Part shown: one piece after another, positions 35,552 through 43,604 of the stretch
Numbering within the stretch: position 1 is the stretch's first letter
Layout: each line of letters opens with the position of its first letter
Assembly: GCA_020723105.1 (NCBI GenBank)
Contig: DYJL01000020.1
Span: 1-53,478 of the forward strand
Length of the DNA: 53,478 nt
Origin: Nitrospira japonica
GTDB lineage: Bacteria > Nitrospirota > Thermodesulfovibrionia > UBA6902
Direction: 5' to 3'
Position numbers and translations under genes: made by a program
The notes under the pieces: model-generated
The model's input: the letters and a program-made list of their open reading frames with translations, nothing else
Told to the model about the DNA's origin: nothing
The model's database searches: none

Positions 35552-36376
35552 ATGGAATCAACAGCTATAAAAATTTTTTCAAACCATAAGATATGCAGAT
35601 TAACTTTTTTTTGGTATCTTTTACTTTTTGCTATGAGTATCCTGGTATTGCCAGTACAGGCTGATGCTGATTTTACAGATGATTTTAATTACACAAATAA
35701 GGGTCAATTAAGTCAGGCATGGAATGTAACCCGTTCGGCTGGCATGAGGAAAAATGACTGGACTTATACAGTATCCAGGTCCCAATTGGCTGTAACTGAT
35801 ATAAAAGACAGAAGTGTCAATAAAAATTTGTCTACCGTAACCCTCAGTCGCAGCATTGCTCCGCTTACAGACTTTGACGTTAATCTTGCGTTTTCATGGA
35901 GTCTGGGCAAAGGCAAAAAAATCCGCAGAGCTGTCCAGACATTCTCTTTTAATCTTTATGATACGGACAACAACTTGATTTCTTCTGTTGGCTATAGCGA
36001 TCCGAGAATGGATACTACTGGAAACAGGTTTATTTCCATATATAACCTCTCCCCTTTTGTAGAACCCGCAGGCTCAAGTGGAAAGGAAAAGATTAACCTG
36101 TCAAGAGTAGGCGATACACTAACTGTAACCTGGGATAACTGGGGAACTTTTTCCGGAAGTTCTACTGGTAATCTTGGAAGAATTGATATGCAGTTTTCTT
36201 ATTCCAGGCTGAAGAATAAAGGCGCTACTTCTTACTTTGGCACTGAGTCAGTTGATATGGTTAAGGTGGCAGGATCTCCTCCTGTAGTCCCTGAGCCGGT
36301 AAGTTCTGTTCTTTTTGTTGCCGGCGGAGTTGTATTGGCAGGAAGATACTGGCTTAAGAAGAAAAGAAACTCATAG
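35552..36376 (+). CDS. PEP-CTERM sorting-domain protein
   Basis: This 274-residue exported protein, from ATG 35552 with AAGGAG at 35539-35544, has an N-terminal signal sequence (WYLLLFAMSILVLPVQADAD), a beta-rich middle with many Thr/Ser and DNWGTFSGSS, and a C-terminal PEP-CTERM tail: VVPEPVSSVLFVAGGVVLAG followed by RYWLKKKRNS. In this system exosortase cuts near the Pro-Glu-Pro and the protein joins the cell surface with exopolysaccharide. No exosortase gene is in the window. The middle domain resembles lectin-like sandwich domains of such proteins, but no binding partner is known. Confidence 0.85.
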   Translation: MESTAIKIFSNHKICRLTFFWYLLLFAMSILVLPVQADADFTDDFNYTNKGQLSQAWNVTRSAGMRKNDWTYTVSRSQLAVTDIKDRSVNKNLSTVTLSRSIAPLTDFDVNLAFSWSLGKGKKIRRAVQTFSFNLYDTDNNLISSVGYSDPRMDTTGNRFISIYNLSPFVEPAGSSGKEKINLSRVGDTLTVTWDNWGTFSGSSTGNLGRIDMQFSYSRLKNKGATSYFGTESVDMVKVAGSPPVVPEPVSSVLFVAGGVVLAGRYWLKKKRNS

Positions 36377-36388
36377 CAGGATTAAAGG

Positions 36389-37450
36389 TTAATTTTTCTT
36401 TGGGGCCTGTTGAGGCAAGGCGTGCTGCTTTTTCCACTTCTCTCCAAGATATTCAAAAACCTGCACTCTTGCATTTAGCTGATCCACAACATATATCCTG
36501 TCTTCATTGTCAATAAAAATACCGGCGGGAAGAAAGAATTGACCATTTCCATATCCTGCCTCTCCTACAAAAAGGAGCAATTGGCCCTTCTTGTCAAAAA
36601 TCTGGAAATTCTGAAATGCAGCATCAACAACATATATATGCCCTTCTGAATCTATTGCTATGCCTTTAGGCCTGGCAAAAGACCCCGGACTGTCGCCTAT
36701 GCGGCCGATGGTTTTTATATGTTTGCCTTCCGGGCTGAAAATCTGAACTCTGAAGTTGTTTGTATCAACGACATAAAAATTGCCGTCGTTGTCAACAGTT
36801 ATATTTGTAGGAAAATTAAAATTGCCATCATTATTGCCCCGTTCCCCGATTGTCATAAGTAGGCTGAGATCAATAGTGCTGTAAGCCCTGACATTGTGCT
36901 GCTTAGTGTCAACTACGTATAATCTTCTTCGCTTTTCATCAATAGCAAGCCCGCTTGGATTTCCAAATTCCCCTTTTTGTCCAATTGCAGTTAACATCTC
37001 TCCATCAAGGCTGAAAATAAAGACCTTGTCATAGGCTGTATCTGTCACATAGATTTTTCCTTCTTGCGAAATAGCAATGCCGATCGGCATTTTGAGTTTT
37101 ACTGAAGCTGTTTCTGTTCCGATAAAGTCCACTTTTTTATTTTTTCTGTCAAAGATAAAGATTTTACCTATATCTGTTACATAGATTTTCCCTTCCTTGT
37201 CCACAGTGATGCCGTAAGGTTTTGTAAGCTTTAATTCGGTGTCTTCTCCCGAGATAATTGTCTGAAGTAAATTTTCTTCTTCAAAATCCTTGTTGGACTC
37301 AAAGGTTTCAATAAATTTTATTCTTGGTTCTTCAGGCGGAAGAGGCCACACAATGTTATGAACTTTTTTTTCGGAGGTTGGCGCACATGCTGTTATGCAA
37401 AATAGCATGGCGATAAATATAGCGGCAAATATAGAATGAAATTTTTTCAT
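36389..37450 (-). CDS. NHL-repeat beta-propeller lipoprotein
   Basis: This 353-residue protein has a lipoprotein signal (FAAIFIAMLFCITAC, Cys at the cleavage point) and six NHL blades from about residue 60, each ending IYVVDT or similar (YVTDIG, IYVTDTAYDK, LYVVDTKQHN, FYVVDTNNFR, IYVVDAAFQN, IYVVDQLNAR). NHL propellers are protein-interaction platforms. Start ATG 37450 is chosen because it begins the signal peptide; further upstream Met codons fall into the family A repeat copy 4. It is downstream of, and on the same strand as, the tetrahaem cytochrome, but a repeat and a terminator lie between them. Confidence 0.85.
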   Translation of the reverse strand: MKKFHSIFAAIFIAMLFCITACAPTSEKKVHNIVWPLPPEEPRIKFIETFESNKDFEEENLLQTIISGEDTELKLTKPYGITVDKEGKIYVTDIGKIFIFDRKNKKVDFIGTETASVKLKMPIGIAISQEGKIYVTDTAYDKVFIFSLDGEMLTAIGQKGEFGNPSGLAIDEKRRRLYVVDTKQHNVRAYSTIDLSLLMTIGERGNNDGNFNFPTNITVDNDGNFYVVDTNNFRVQIFSPEGKHIKTIGRIGDSPGSFARPKGIAIDSEGHIYVVDAAFQNFQIFDKKGQLLLFVGEAGYGNGQFFLPAGIFIDNEDRIYVVDQLNARVQVFEYLGEKWKKQHALPQQAPKKN

Positions 37451-37460
37451 AGTCTTCATC

Positions 37461-37715
37461 ATGTTATTAATCATCAAACATCTTAAAATTCATTTATGAT
37501 CTTTTAGTAGAAATGAAAGCCTGTTTCAGAATTTCTATAAACGACAAACAATATATTACATTTTTGCTTCGAGCTGTTTTTCTTATTTCTTCTTGACTAC
37601 CCCCTACACCCTATCTCCTATCTCCTAATCCCTTTTCAAAGGTGTCGTATAGAAATTCTTTTACAGCCTTCCATCTCTGCAACTATTGGAACGGAGTTCG
37701 CCATGAATAATGTAG
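37461..37715 (+). repeat. family A repeat, copy 4 (complete)
   Basis: This complete copy begins ATGTTATTAATCATCAAACA, has inverted inner arms CAGAATTTCTATAAACGACA and TGTCGTATAGAAATTC separated by a pyrimidine-rich core (CTACCCCCTACACCC), and ends GTTCGCCATGAATAATG. On the reverse strand the end carries a 22-codon frame starting MANSVPIVAEMEGC and ending RISIRHL. It overlaps the upstream Met codons of the NHL gene. Confidence 0.9.
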
Positions 37716-37742
37716 GTTAGGCAGTCTATTATAATAAAAGAA

Positions 37743-37764
37743 GGGGGGGGGTGATTCACCCCCC
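37743..37764. terminator. GC-rich bidirectional hairpin after the cytochrome gene
   Basis: GGGGGGTGA (37746-37754) pairs with TCACCCCCC (37756-37764). On the minus strand, the direction of the cytochrome gene, the stem is followed by CCTTCTTTTATTAT; on the plus strand by TCTTTTACG. It probably ends the cytochrome transcript. Confidence 0.75.
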
Positions 37765-37794
37765 TCTTTTACGTAAGTATAATCGTATAGGAAA

Positions 37795-38448
37795 TTACTT
37801 TATATGACACCTAAAGCAGAGTTGACTTCCGGAAACACTGCTTCTCAAGAACGCTCCATATTGCGGGTCATGGACATTATGACAAGTAGCACATTGAAGG
37901 GTTCCGCTAAAAAGAGGTAAATAAGGTGTAACATTATCAACCCGTGAGCTCGAATACGGAGATACCAGAGCGCCATCAGTTGATGCTAACCGAACATCAT
38001 ACGTAAAATTAATAGGGTGGTCGTCACTTAGTTTCTTATCCAGACTGTAGTATGATGGAACAGTTTTAGGTGTACCAGGGGTACCATCACTTGGCAACCT
38101 GTAAAGTTGATTTACAGCTACACTACCATCATGGCAGCCCATACATAATGCTGAAACTGATTGTGCCCCCGCAGCCTTGCCTCCAATTTCGGCATTAGTC
38201 ATATCAGCGTCGAGAGTAGGACTACTATAAACACCAAACGTGTTAGTAGAGACCTGTTTGTTCCAAAGTGGATATTGAGCGTTAGCACTTGCTGTCTGGT
38301 GAGGCGTATGACAAAATACGCATACTTGGTCGGTATCTTCATCATCTACGAAAGATCTCATGTCGTGTTTTGAGCTAACGACTGAAGCTCCATAGGCGAT
38401 GCTGGTTATGAGAAGCATCATCATTAATAAAATAGTTATTTTTTTCAA
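37795..38448 (-). CDS. periplasmic tetrahaem c-type cytochrome
   Basis: This 217-residue protein starts at TTG 38448 behind GGAGGTGAAAGGAT. After a signal peptide (about 1-20), it has four CxxCH haem sites: CVFCH (43-47), CMGCH (102-106), CATCH (186-190) and CFRCH (211-215). The conserved SKHDMRSF, HTPHQ, PLWN, CHDG, DHPINF and CHNVHD elements fit a family frequent in Geobacter and Nitrospirota, thought to carry electrons in the periplasm, though its partners are not defined. The 5' leader forms structures (38481-38578), so regulation at RNA level is possible. Confidence 0.9.
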   Translation of the reverse strand: MKKITILLMMMLLITSIAYGASVVSSKHDMRSFVDDEDTDQVCVFCHTPHQTASANAQYPLWNKQVSTNTFGVYSSPTLDADMTNAEIGGKAAGAQSVSALCMGCHDGSVAVNQLYRLPSDGTPGTPKTVPSYYSLDKKLSDDHPINFTYDVRLASTDGALVSPYSSSRVDNVTPYLPLFSGTLQCATCHNVHDPQYGAFLRSSVSGSQLCFRCHIK

Positions 38449-38480
38449 TTATCCTTTCACCTCCTTTCATGTTAAATAAA

Positions 38481-38578
38481 CTGTTCATAGTCTGATAGAC
38501 TTGTTTCTGAACAGCTTCCTGCTCTTACGGTATTGCCAATTCAGGCTTTGATGAGTTTCTTTATCGGCAATTTTTTTT
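38481..38578 (-). promoter_or_regulatory. structured 5' leader of the cytochrome gene
   Basis: On the minus strand an A-run precedes ATTGCC (38571-38566), which pairs with GGCAAT (38537-38532). A second hairpin CTGTTCA...TGAACAG (38514-38481), with inner AGTCT/AGACT, is followed by TTTATTT and then the ribosome binding site. The order, folded domain then terminator-like hairpin then Shine-Dalgarno, is that of a riboswitch. The sequence does not match a known aptamer well; only fragments (AAAGCC, GCAG...AGCTG) recall GEMM. Confidence 0.35.
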
Positions 38579-38800
38579 AAAACTTTAGTAGTGCTATAAA
38601 CCTCTTATAACCTTATAATATTTTTTAAAAGCATTAAGATAAATTCAAAACTGTAAAACTTTAATATAGATTTAGAATAAATGCAAGTAAAAAATGCAGG
38701 TCTACACCGTGAAATTGATTGTTTTTATGATATACTTGTTTTAGCTCTTAAAAGTCTGGACGGATGGAGCTAATTTAATCTCAGAAACGAGGAGGTTGAT

Positions 38801-39379
38801 ATGGTTTATACTGCAAAGGACTATTCAAAACTCGTGGGTATTGAAGGATTCAGTGAGACCTTGCTAAAAAATCACTTTACTCTTTATCAGGGTTATGTGA
38901 CAAATACAAATAAGGTCCTTGATATTTTGCAGCAGATGTTGAAAGACGGCAGGACAGGCACACCTGAGTTTGCTGAACTTAAAAGAAGGATGGGCTGGGA
39001 ATTCAATGGCATGAGATTGCATGAATATTACTTTGAAAATCTTGGGGGTAACGGTAGCATTGATAAGGGAGGAAATCTGGCTAAAGAGATTAATGAAAAC
39101 TTTGGAAGTTATGAAGCCTGGGAGAAGGACTTTAAAGCAACTGGCGCCATGCGGGGGATTGGATGGACCGCTCTTTATCAGGATACTCTCGGAGGGAGAT
39201 TGATCAATTTCTGGATAAACGAGCATGATGTCTCCCATCCCACAGGCTGCAATCTTATACTTATCATGGATGTTTTTGAACATGCATTTATGCTTGATTA
39301 CGGGTTGAAACGGGCTGATTATATAGAGGCCTTTTTCAAGAATATTGACTGGAAAGCAACAGAGACAAGGCTTAAATAA
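38801..39379 (+). CDS. sodB: superoxide dismutase, iron/manganese family
   Basis: This 192-residue enzyme converts superoxide to oxygen and peroxide. Metal ligands are His25 (LLKNHFTLYQGYV), His74 (RLHEYYF), Asp157 and His161 (MDVFEHAF). The helix after His25 reads LYQGYV instead of the usual HHxxYV, so the second-shell histidine near position 30 is replaced, which marks a divergent group. GGAGG precedes the ATG. It is cytoplasmic, with no signal peptide. It is convergent with the rubredoxin gene, three bases between stops. Iron or manganese use cannot be read with certainty. Confidence 0.93.
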   Translation: MVYTAKDYSKLVGIEGFSETLLKNHFTLYQGYVTNTNKVLDILQQMLKDGRTGTPEFAELKRRMGWEFNGMRLHEYYFENLGGNGSIDKGGNLAKEINENFGSYEAWEKDFKATGAMRGIGWTALYQDTLGGRLINFWINEHDVSHPTGCNLILIMDVFEHAFMLDYGLKRADYIEAFFKNIDWKATETRLK

Positions 39380-39381
39380 TC

Positions 39382-39540
39382 TTAAACTTTTTCAAATTGA
39401 TCTTTTCCAGCACCGCAGACAGGACACGTCCAGTCATCAGGCAATTGCTCAAATGGTGTGTTTGGCGGAATATTGCCGTCAGGGTCTCCTGATTCAGGAT
39501 CGTAAACATAACCACATATACTGCATTTCCATTTTTCCAT
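39382..39540 (-). CDS. rubredoxin
   Basis: A short frame of 52 residues with a perfect GGAGGT ribosome binding site ahead of ATG 39540. Two knuckles bind one iron: CSICGY (Cys6, Cys9) and CPVCG (Cys39, Cys42), with the family signature [20 protein letters not shown] in between and DDW before the second pair. Rubredoxins donate electrons to superoxide reductase, rubrerythrin or oxygen reductases in anaerobes. Its place beside superoxide dismutase suggests an oxygen-defence pair. Confidence 0.97.
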   Translation of the reverse strand: MEKWKCSICGYVYDPESGDPDGNIPPNTPFEQLPDDWTCPVCGAGKDQFEKV

Positions 39541-39616
39541 AGTTACCTCCATTTTCTATCAGCCTGCTGAAGACCAGCTCAAACCGTTTTTGTTTCTTAT
39601 CTACCCCCTATTCCCT

Positions 39617-41038
39617 TTAAACGGCTCCTTCCTGATTAATTACAGCCTTTACAGTTTTCAGAAGAATTACAATATCAAGCCACATGTTCCAGTTTCTTAC
39701 ATACCATGAATCCAGGGCAATTCTATAGTCGTAGCTTGTATTGCTCCGGCCGCTTACTTGCCATAAACCAGTGATACCGGGTGGCACCCCGAAGCAGAGT
39801 TTTGCATGATCTTTGTAATATTCATCTATCTCTTTCCTTGTAACAGGCCTCGGGCCGACAAGACTCATGTTTCCTTTTAGCACATTGAATATTTGCGGCA
39901 GCTCATCAAGAGATGTTTTCCTGAGGAAGCGGCCGATCTTTGTTATTCTCGGATCATTTTTCAGTTTCCAGTGATTTCTCCACTCATTCTGCGCATCTGG
40001 GTTATCTCCCATAAATGCATTAAACCTTTCCTCTGCATCAGTATACATGGTTCTGAATTTATAGCATCTGAAGGGCCTGTCATTTTTGCCGATCCGCTCT
40101 TGAGAAAATATCGCAGGCCCCCGGGAATTAATCCGTATGAGAAAGGCAATTATTAACATGGGCCCGGAGAGAGCAATGAGGATAAGGAAACTTACAATAA
40201 TATCAAAGATCTTTTTTATAAAGATATTTAGCGGTTTTGCAAGGTTGTTTTTTACTTCAAGCCCTATGGCCTGCTCCTGGAAAAAATGCTGAAGGTTGGT
40301 TCCGAGTACAGTTATTCCAAAGAGATCGGGGATTAGCAGGATATTCTGAGTTTTGTGCTGAAGTTTATTAATAAGCGATATGAGTTTGCTTTTTTCACAG
40401 CCCGGCATTGCAATAATGACATCTTCTATTCCGCACTTGCCAATATATTTTTGTGCCTGCTCTACACCGCCGTGTATCCTGATACCTTCTATGCGCTTTC
40501 CGATTTTTTCAGGGTCGTCATCAAGGAACCCAACAACATTGAGCCCGAAATTAGGCTCTCTCTTTAATGCCTTAAAGATAAGCTCACCTGTCTTGCCGGC
40601 TCCAATAATAAGGCCTTTGCTTTTCAGCAGGCCTATCTGTATCAGCAGTTTCTTTGCATTAATCCTGATAACTGGAATCATAGGGAAAGAAATAATACCC
40701 ATGACGACTAACACAGTCCTGGATACTTTCTCTCCAAACTTGCCAAGATACAGTATAGTAAATACGCCAAGCGTTGAGAAAAAAGCAACCTTCCATAAAG
40801 TCTTTACTTCGTCCCAGAAGGAGAATCTTTTTGAATATAAGCCTTCATATAAATAAAAGAAGACCCATACCGGAAATACCCACCAGAAAAAGGTGAAATT
40901 CTTTGCGGGGAAAGGTGGGAACTCAAGAAAATACGGCAGGATATTTTTCCTGATAAATATTGCGGTTTGAAGGATGAGGAAAATGGTCACAAGGTCTGCG
41001 AGAAAAAGTAAGCCTGTTCCCAATCTTCTTTTGGTCAT
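39617..41038 (-). CDS. undecaprenyl-phosphate sugar phosphotransferase (WbaP/WcaJ type)
   Basis: This 473-residue membrane protein has four or five N-terminal helices (about 10-125), a CoA-binding-like/Rossmann region (about 135-240: KGLIIGAGKTGELIFKAL, VGFLDDDPEKIGKR), a fifth hydrophobic helix (IIVSFLILIALSGPMLIIAF) and the bacterial sugar transferase domain (SQERIGKNDRPFRCYKFRTM, LDELPQIFNVLKGNMSLVGP, GITGLWQVSGRS). It transfers a sugar-1-phosphate from a nucleotide sugar to undecaprenyl phosphate, starting glycan repeat synthesis. It may initiate the glycan exported by Wzm/Wzt, though it lies 14 kb away. Confidence 0.93.
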   Translation of the reverse strand: MTKRRLGTGLLFLADLVTIFLILQTAIFIRKNILPYFLEFPPFPAKNFTFFWWVFPVWVFFYLYEGLYSKRFSFWDEVKTLWKVAFFSTLGVFTILYLGKFGEKVSRTVLVVMGIISFPMIPVIRINAKKLLIQIGLLKSKGLIIGAGKTGELIFKALKREPNFGLNVVGFLDDDPEKIGKRIEGIRIHGGVEQAQKYIGKCGIEDVIIAMPGCEKSKLISLINKLQHKTQNILLIPDLFGITVLGTNLQHFFQEQAIGLEVKNNLAKPLNIFIKKIFDIIVSFLILIALSGPMLIIAFLIRINSRGPAIFSQERIGKNDRPFRCYKFRTMYTDAEERFNAFMGDNPDAQNEWRNHWKLKNDPRITKIGRFLRKTSLDELPQIFNVLKGNMSLVGPRPVTRKEIDEYYKDHAKLCFGVPPGITGLWQVSGRSNTSYDYRIALDSWYVRNWNMWLDIVILLKTVKAVINQEGAV

Positions 41039-41091
41039 ATAAGCAGCCTGAAAAATTTAATCATTGAGTTATTAACTGAATAGAGATGTAG

Positions 41092-41198
41092 ATCATTCAT
41101 GGTGAATTCTGTTCCAATGGTTGCAGACATGGAAGGCTGTTTCATGTCTGTTAAAAGATCTTAAATAAATTTTAAGATGTTTGACGATTAATAACATA
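41092..41198 (-). repeat. family A repeat, copy 5 (core deleted)
   Basis: The right end (ATTCATGGTGAATTCTG, TTGCAGACATGGAAGGCTG) is fused directly to the left end (TTTCATGTCTGTTAAAAGATC, then ATGTTTGACGATTAATAACAT), with the pyrimidine core and both inner arm parts removed. The junction still forms a short hairpin of CAGACATG/CATGTCTG. The remaining spacer to 41330 shows no gene. Confidence 0.85.
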
Positions 41199-41330
41199 AA
41201 TTTTATCTTGGAGCTTATGAAAGACTAACAATACGGATATTGTAGTAATTAAATTGTAATAGGTCAATGAATCACAATACGTTCTGGTATGGTGCTGGAA
41301 AATACGCTATTGCCGTGATAAACTGGTTTC

Positions 41331-42206
41331 GTGATTTATCTTAATGAAAAACTTGTTCCGGAACACAAAGCCCTTGTTTCTGTTTTTGATCATGGGTTTC
41401 TTTATGGCGATGGAATCTATGAAACTCTGAGGGCCTATAACGGTGTTGTTTTTAAACTGGATGAACATATAGAACGCCTGTTCCGCTCTGCTTGCATGAT
41501 TGCTCTCGAAATTCCAAAGACTCATGAAATGTTGAAACAGGCTGTTTATGAAACTCTGAAAGCCAATAGTCACAACGAGGCAGTTATTCGGATAACAATT
41601 TCACGGGGCGCCGGCCCGATAGGCCTGGATCCGGCGCTATGCCCGAAGCCAACTCTTGTTATCATGTCCCATGAATTTAAAAAATATCCGGGGCCGTATT
41701 ATCGCAAAGGGGTGAAGATATCTGTAGTCAGCACCAGGAGGAATTTCCGGGATGCGCTTAATCCGCAGATCAAATCTCTTAATTTTCTGAACAATATCCT
41801 TGCAAAAATAGAAGCAAAAGACAGGGCTTCATACGAAGCAATAATGCTTAATTACAGGGGATATGTTGCAGAAGGGACCATATCAAACATCTTTTTTGTG
41901 AAAGATAATGTCCTTTGTACTCCCTGTATCAATATCGGCATTCTGGACGGAATAACCAGAAGGATAATTATTAATGCTGCAGAAGAGATGGGGATTAAAG
42001 TCCGGGAAGGATATTTCCGGAAACACGAAATCTATCGTGTAGAAGAGGTCTTTATATCAAATACAACAATGGAGGTTATGCCTGTTGCAGAGGTTGATGA
42101 TATAAGAACAGGCATGCCGGGAATGATTACAAAAGCGCTTCATAAAGCGTATAAGAAAAAAGTCGCTGAATATACAAAAGAACATAAGCAGGACCGTCTC
42201 CTATAA
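41331..42206 (+). CDS. ilvE: class IV PLP-dependent aminotransferase (branched-chain or D-amino acid type)
   Basis: This 291-residue protein starts at GTG 41331. It has the fold type IV motifs VFDHGFLYGDGIYETLRAYN, the PLP lysine in QIKSLNFLNN, and YVAEGTISNIFFVKDN, with ILDGITRRIIINAAEE near the phosphate-binding loop. These occur in IlvE branched-chain aminotransferases and in D-amino acid transferases, which are hard to separate by eye; ilvE is the more probable label. Its last bases overlap the end of the convergent HD-GYP gene by six bases. Confidence 0.75.
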   Translation: MIYLNEKLVPEHKALVSVFDHGFLYGDGIYETLRAYNGVVFKLDEHIERLFRSACMIALEIPKTHEMLKQAVYETLKANSHNEAVIRITISRGAGPIGLDPALCPKPTLVIMSHEFKKYPGPYYRKGVKISVVSTRRNFRDALNPQIKSLNFLNNILAKIEAKDRASYEAIMLNYRGYVAEGTISNIFFVKDNVLCTPCINIGILDGITRRIIINAAEEMGIKVREGYFRKHEIYRVEEVFISNTTMEVMPVAEVDDIRTGMPGMITKALHKAYKKKVAEYTKEHKQDRLL

Positions 42207-43601
42207 AAAGTATTCTGCAAGGTTAATATTATATTGTTTTGGATGCATGGTTTTTATTATGGTCCTCAAATATCCACTGTTCCCATTTTTTTCCTTAAGA
42301 TCCACAACAGGCCCACTGATCCAGTTGCCGTTGTTGTCTGAAATAATCATTATTCGGGGCCTGTGAAGGGCTTCCTGATTGTTTTCATAAACAAGTCCAA
42401 GTTCTCTGGAATTGAGCACTACAAGGGTCCCAATAGGATAGAGGCCCACCATGTTTACAAAAAATTTCAGGATAAGGGAATCCAGTTTATCGCCGCTTTT
42501 TTCCATTAATTCCCTCAGGGCTTTATCAGGCGACATGGGGTATTTAGTATACACCCTTTTGGAAATCATGGCGTCGTACTGATCAGCAATGCTCACAATC
42601 CTGCTGAACAAATCCAGTTCGCCCCGATGTTTTATCTGAGGATAACCGCTGTGATCAATATTCATATGATGCTCAAAGGCTACGAGGGCAGCGTTCATTG
42701 TAAGAGGATCAAGGCTCCTCATCTTCAATATTGATTTAACGCCCCACTTGGGATGATTTTTAACAATACTCCATTCACTTTCACTCAGTTTCGCCGGTTT
42801 ATTCAGGACTTCATAAGGTATCTTGATCTTGCCGAGATCGTGAAAAAGTGAGACCATGCCAAGGTCAATCAGCATTTTGTGATTCATCCCCATCCTCCGT
42901 CCTAAAGCAACGGAAAGGATGCTGACGTTAGCTGAATGATAATAGGTATATTCGTCATAATCTTTTATTGTTGTGATCCCAAGCAGTATTTGTTCCTGTT
43001 CAATAATCTGGCCGATTACTGATGTAATTATTCTTTTAGCCTTTTTCAGGTTTATCTTTTCATCACTCCTTACTTTCTGAAACATATCTTTATAAGAAGA
43101 GACCGCATTAAAATATGTCTTTCTGGCAATTTTTTTCCTGTCAAAATTATCTTCTGAGATATCCTGAATTTTCTTCAGCTCGATGCAGAATATGCCGGAC
43201 ATGCCTTTTCTCATATACTCAAAAGGAGCCTCTGATTGATCTGACTTAAGGAATAGCTCAATAAAAATTCTGATATGTTCGGGGCTTATTTTGCTATGTA
43301 TAATAATGGTCCCAATCTCTATTTTTTTGAATTCCCTGATAAGGTAATCAAGATTGAGCAGGTGTTCCGGGCAATAGCGTATCCGGTTTGCATTAAAATA
43401 GAGATACTCTCCCCGTATCTCAATGACTATAGTATGTTCAAGATCAATTAACTCGTTTACAAGATCAACAAATTTATCAGTAGCTGCGATAACAGCAGAA
43501 TTACTTATATTGTGTATCCTGGCAGTGCGCAAAAATATCGCAAGCTGATTTATTATTTCTACAGCTTTGCCGGCATTTTCAATATCCATGCTATATGCCA
43601 T
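42201..43601 (-). CDS. HD-GYP domain signalling protein
   Basis: This 466-residue protein has an N-terminal region (about 1-190) without a known domain that may sense a signal, followed by an HD-GYP hydrolase (about 200-400): LFHDLGKIKIP, the NKPAKLSESEW and NHPKWGVK motifs, HHMNIDHSGYP and DQYDAM. HD-GYP proteins hydrolyse cyclic di-GMP. The HHExxDGxGYP signature is altered to HHMNIDHSGYP, keeping the His, Asp and GYP but changing two positions, so activity is likely but not assured. It lies three bases after the HEAT-repeat gene, in one operon. Confidence 0.88.
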   Translation of the reverse strand: MAYSMDIENAGKAVEIINQLAIFLRTARIHNISNSAVIAATDKFVDLVNELIDLEHTIVIEIRGEYLYFNANRIRYCPEHLLNLDYLIREFKKIEIGTIIIHSKISPEHIRIFIELFLKSDQSEAPFEYMRKGMSGIFCIELKKIQDISEDNFDRKKIARKTYFNAVSSYKDMFQKVRSDEKINLKKAKRIITSVIGQIIEQEQILLGITTIKDYDEYTYYHSANVSILSVALGRRMGMNHKMLIDLGMVSLFHDLGKIKIPYEVLNKPAKLSESEWSIVKNHPKWGVKSILKMRSLDPLTMNAALVAFEHHMNIDHSGYPQIKHRGELDLFSRIVSIADQYDAMISKRVYTKYPMSPDKALRELMEKSGDKLDSLILKFFVNMVGLYPIGTLVVLNSRELGLVYENNQEALHRPRIMIISDNNGNWISGPVVDLKEKNGNSGYLRTIIKTMHPKQYNINLAEYFL

Positions 43602-43604
43602 TTT

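Noticed and set aside
38481-38578. A definite GEMM (cyclic di-GMP) riboswitch
   Set aside because: Only scattered fragments match; the conserved first stem and tetraloop are missing, so it is reported only as a structured leader.
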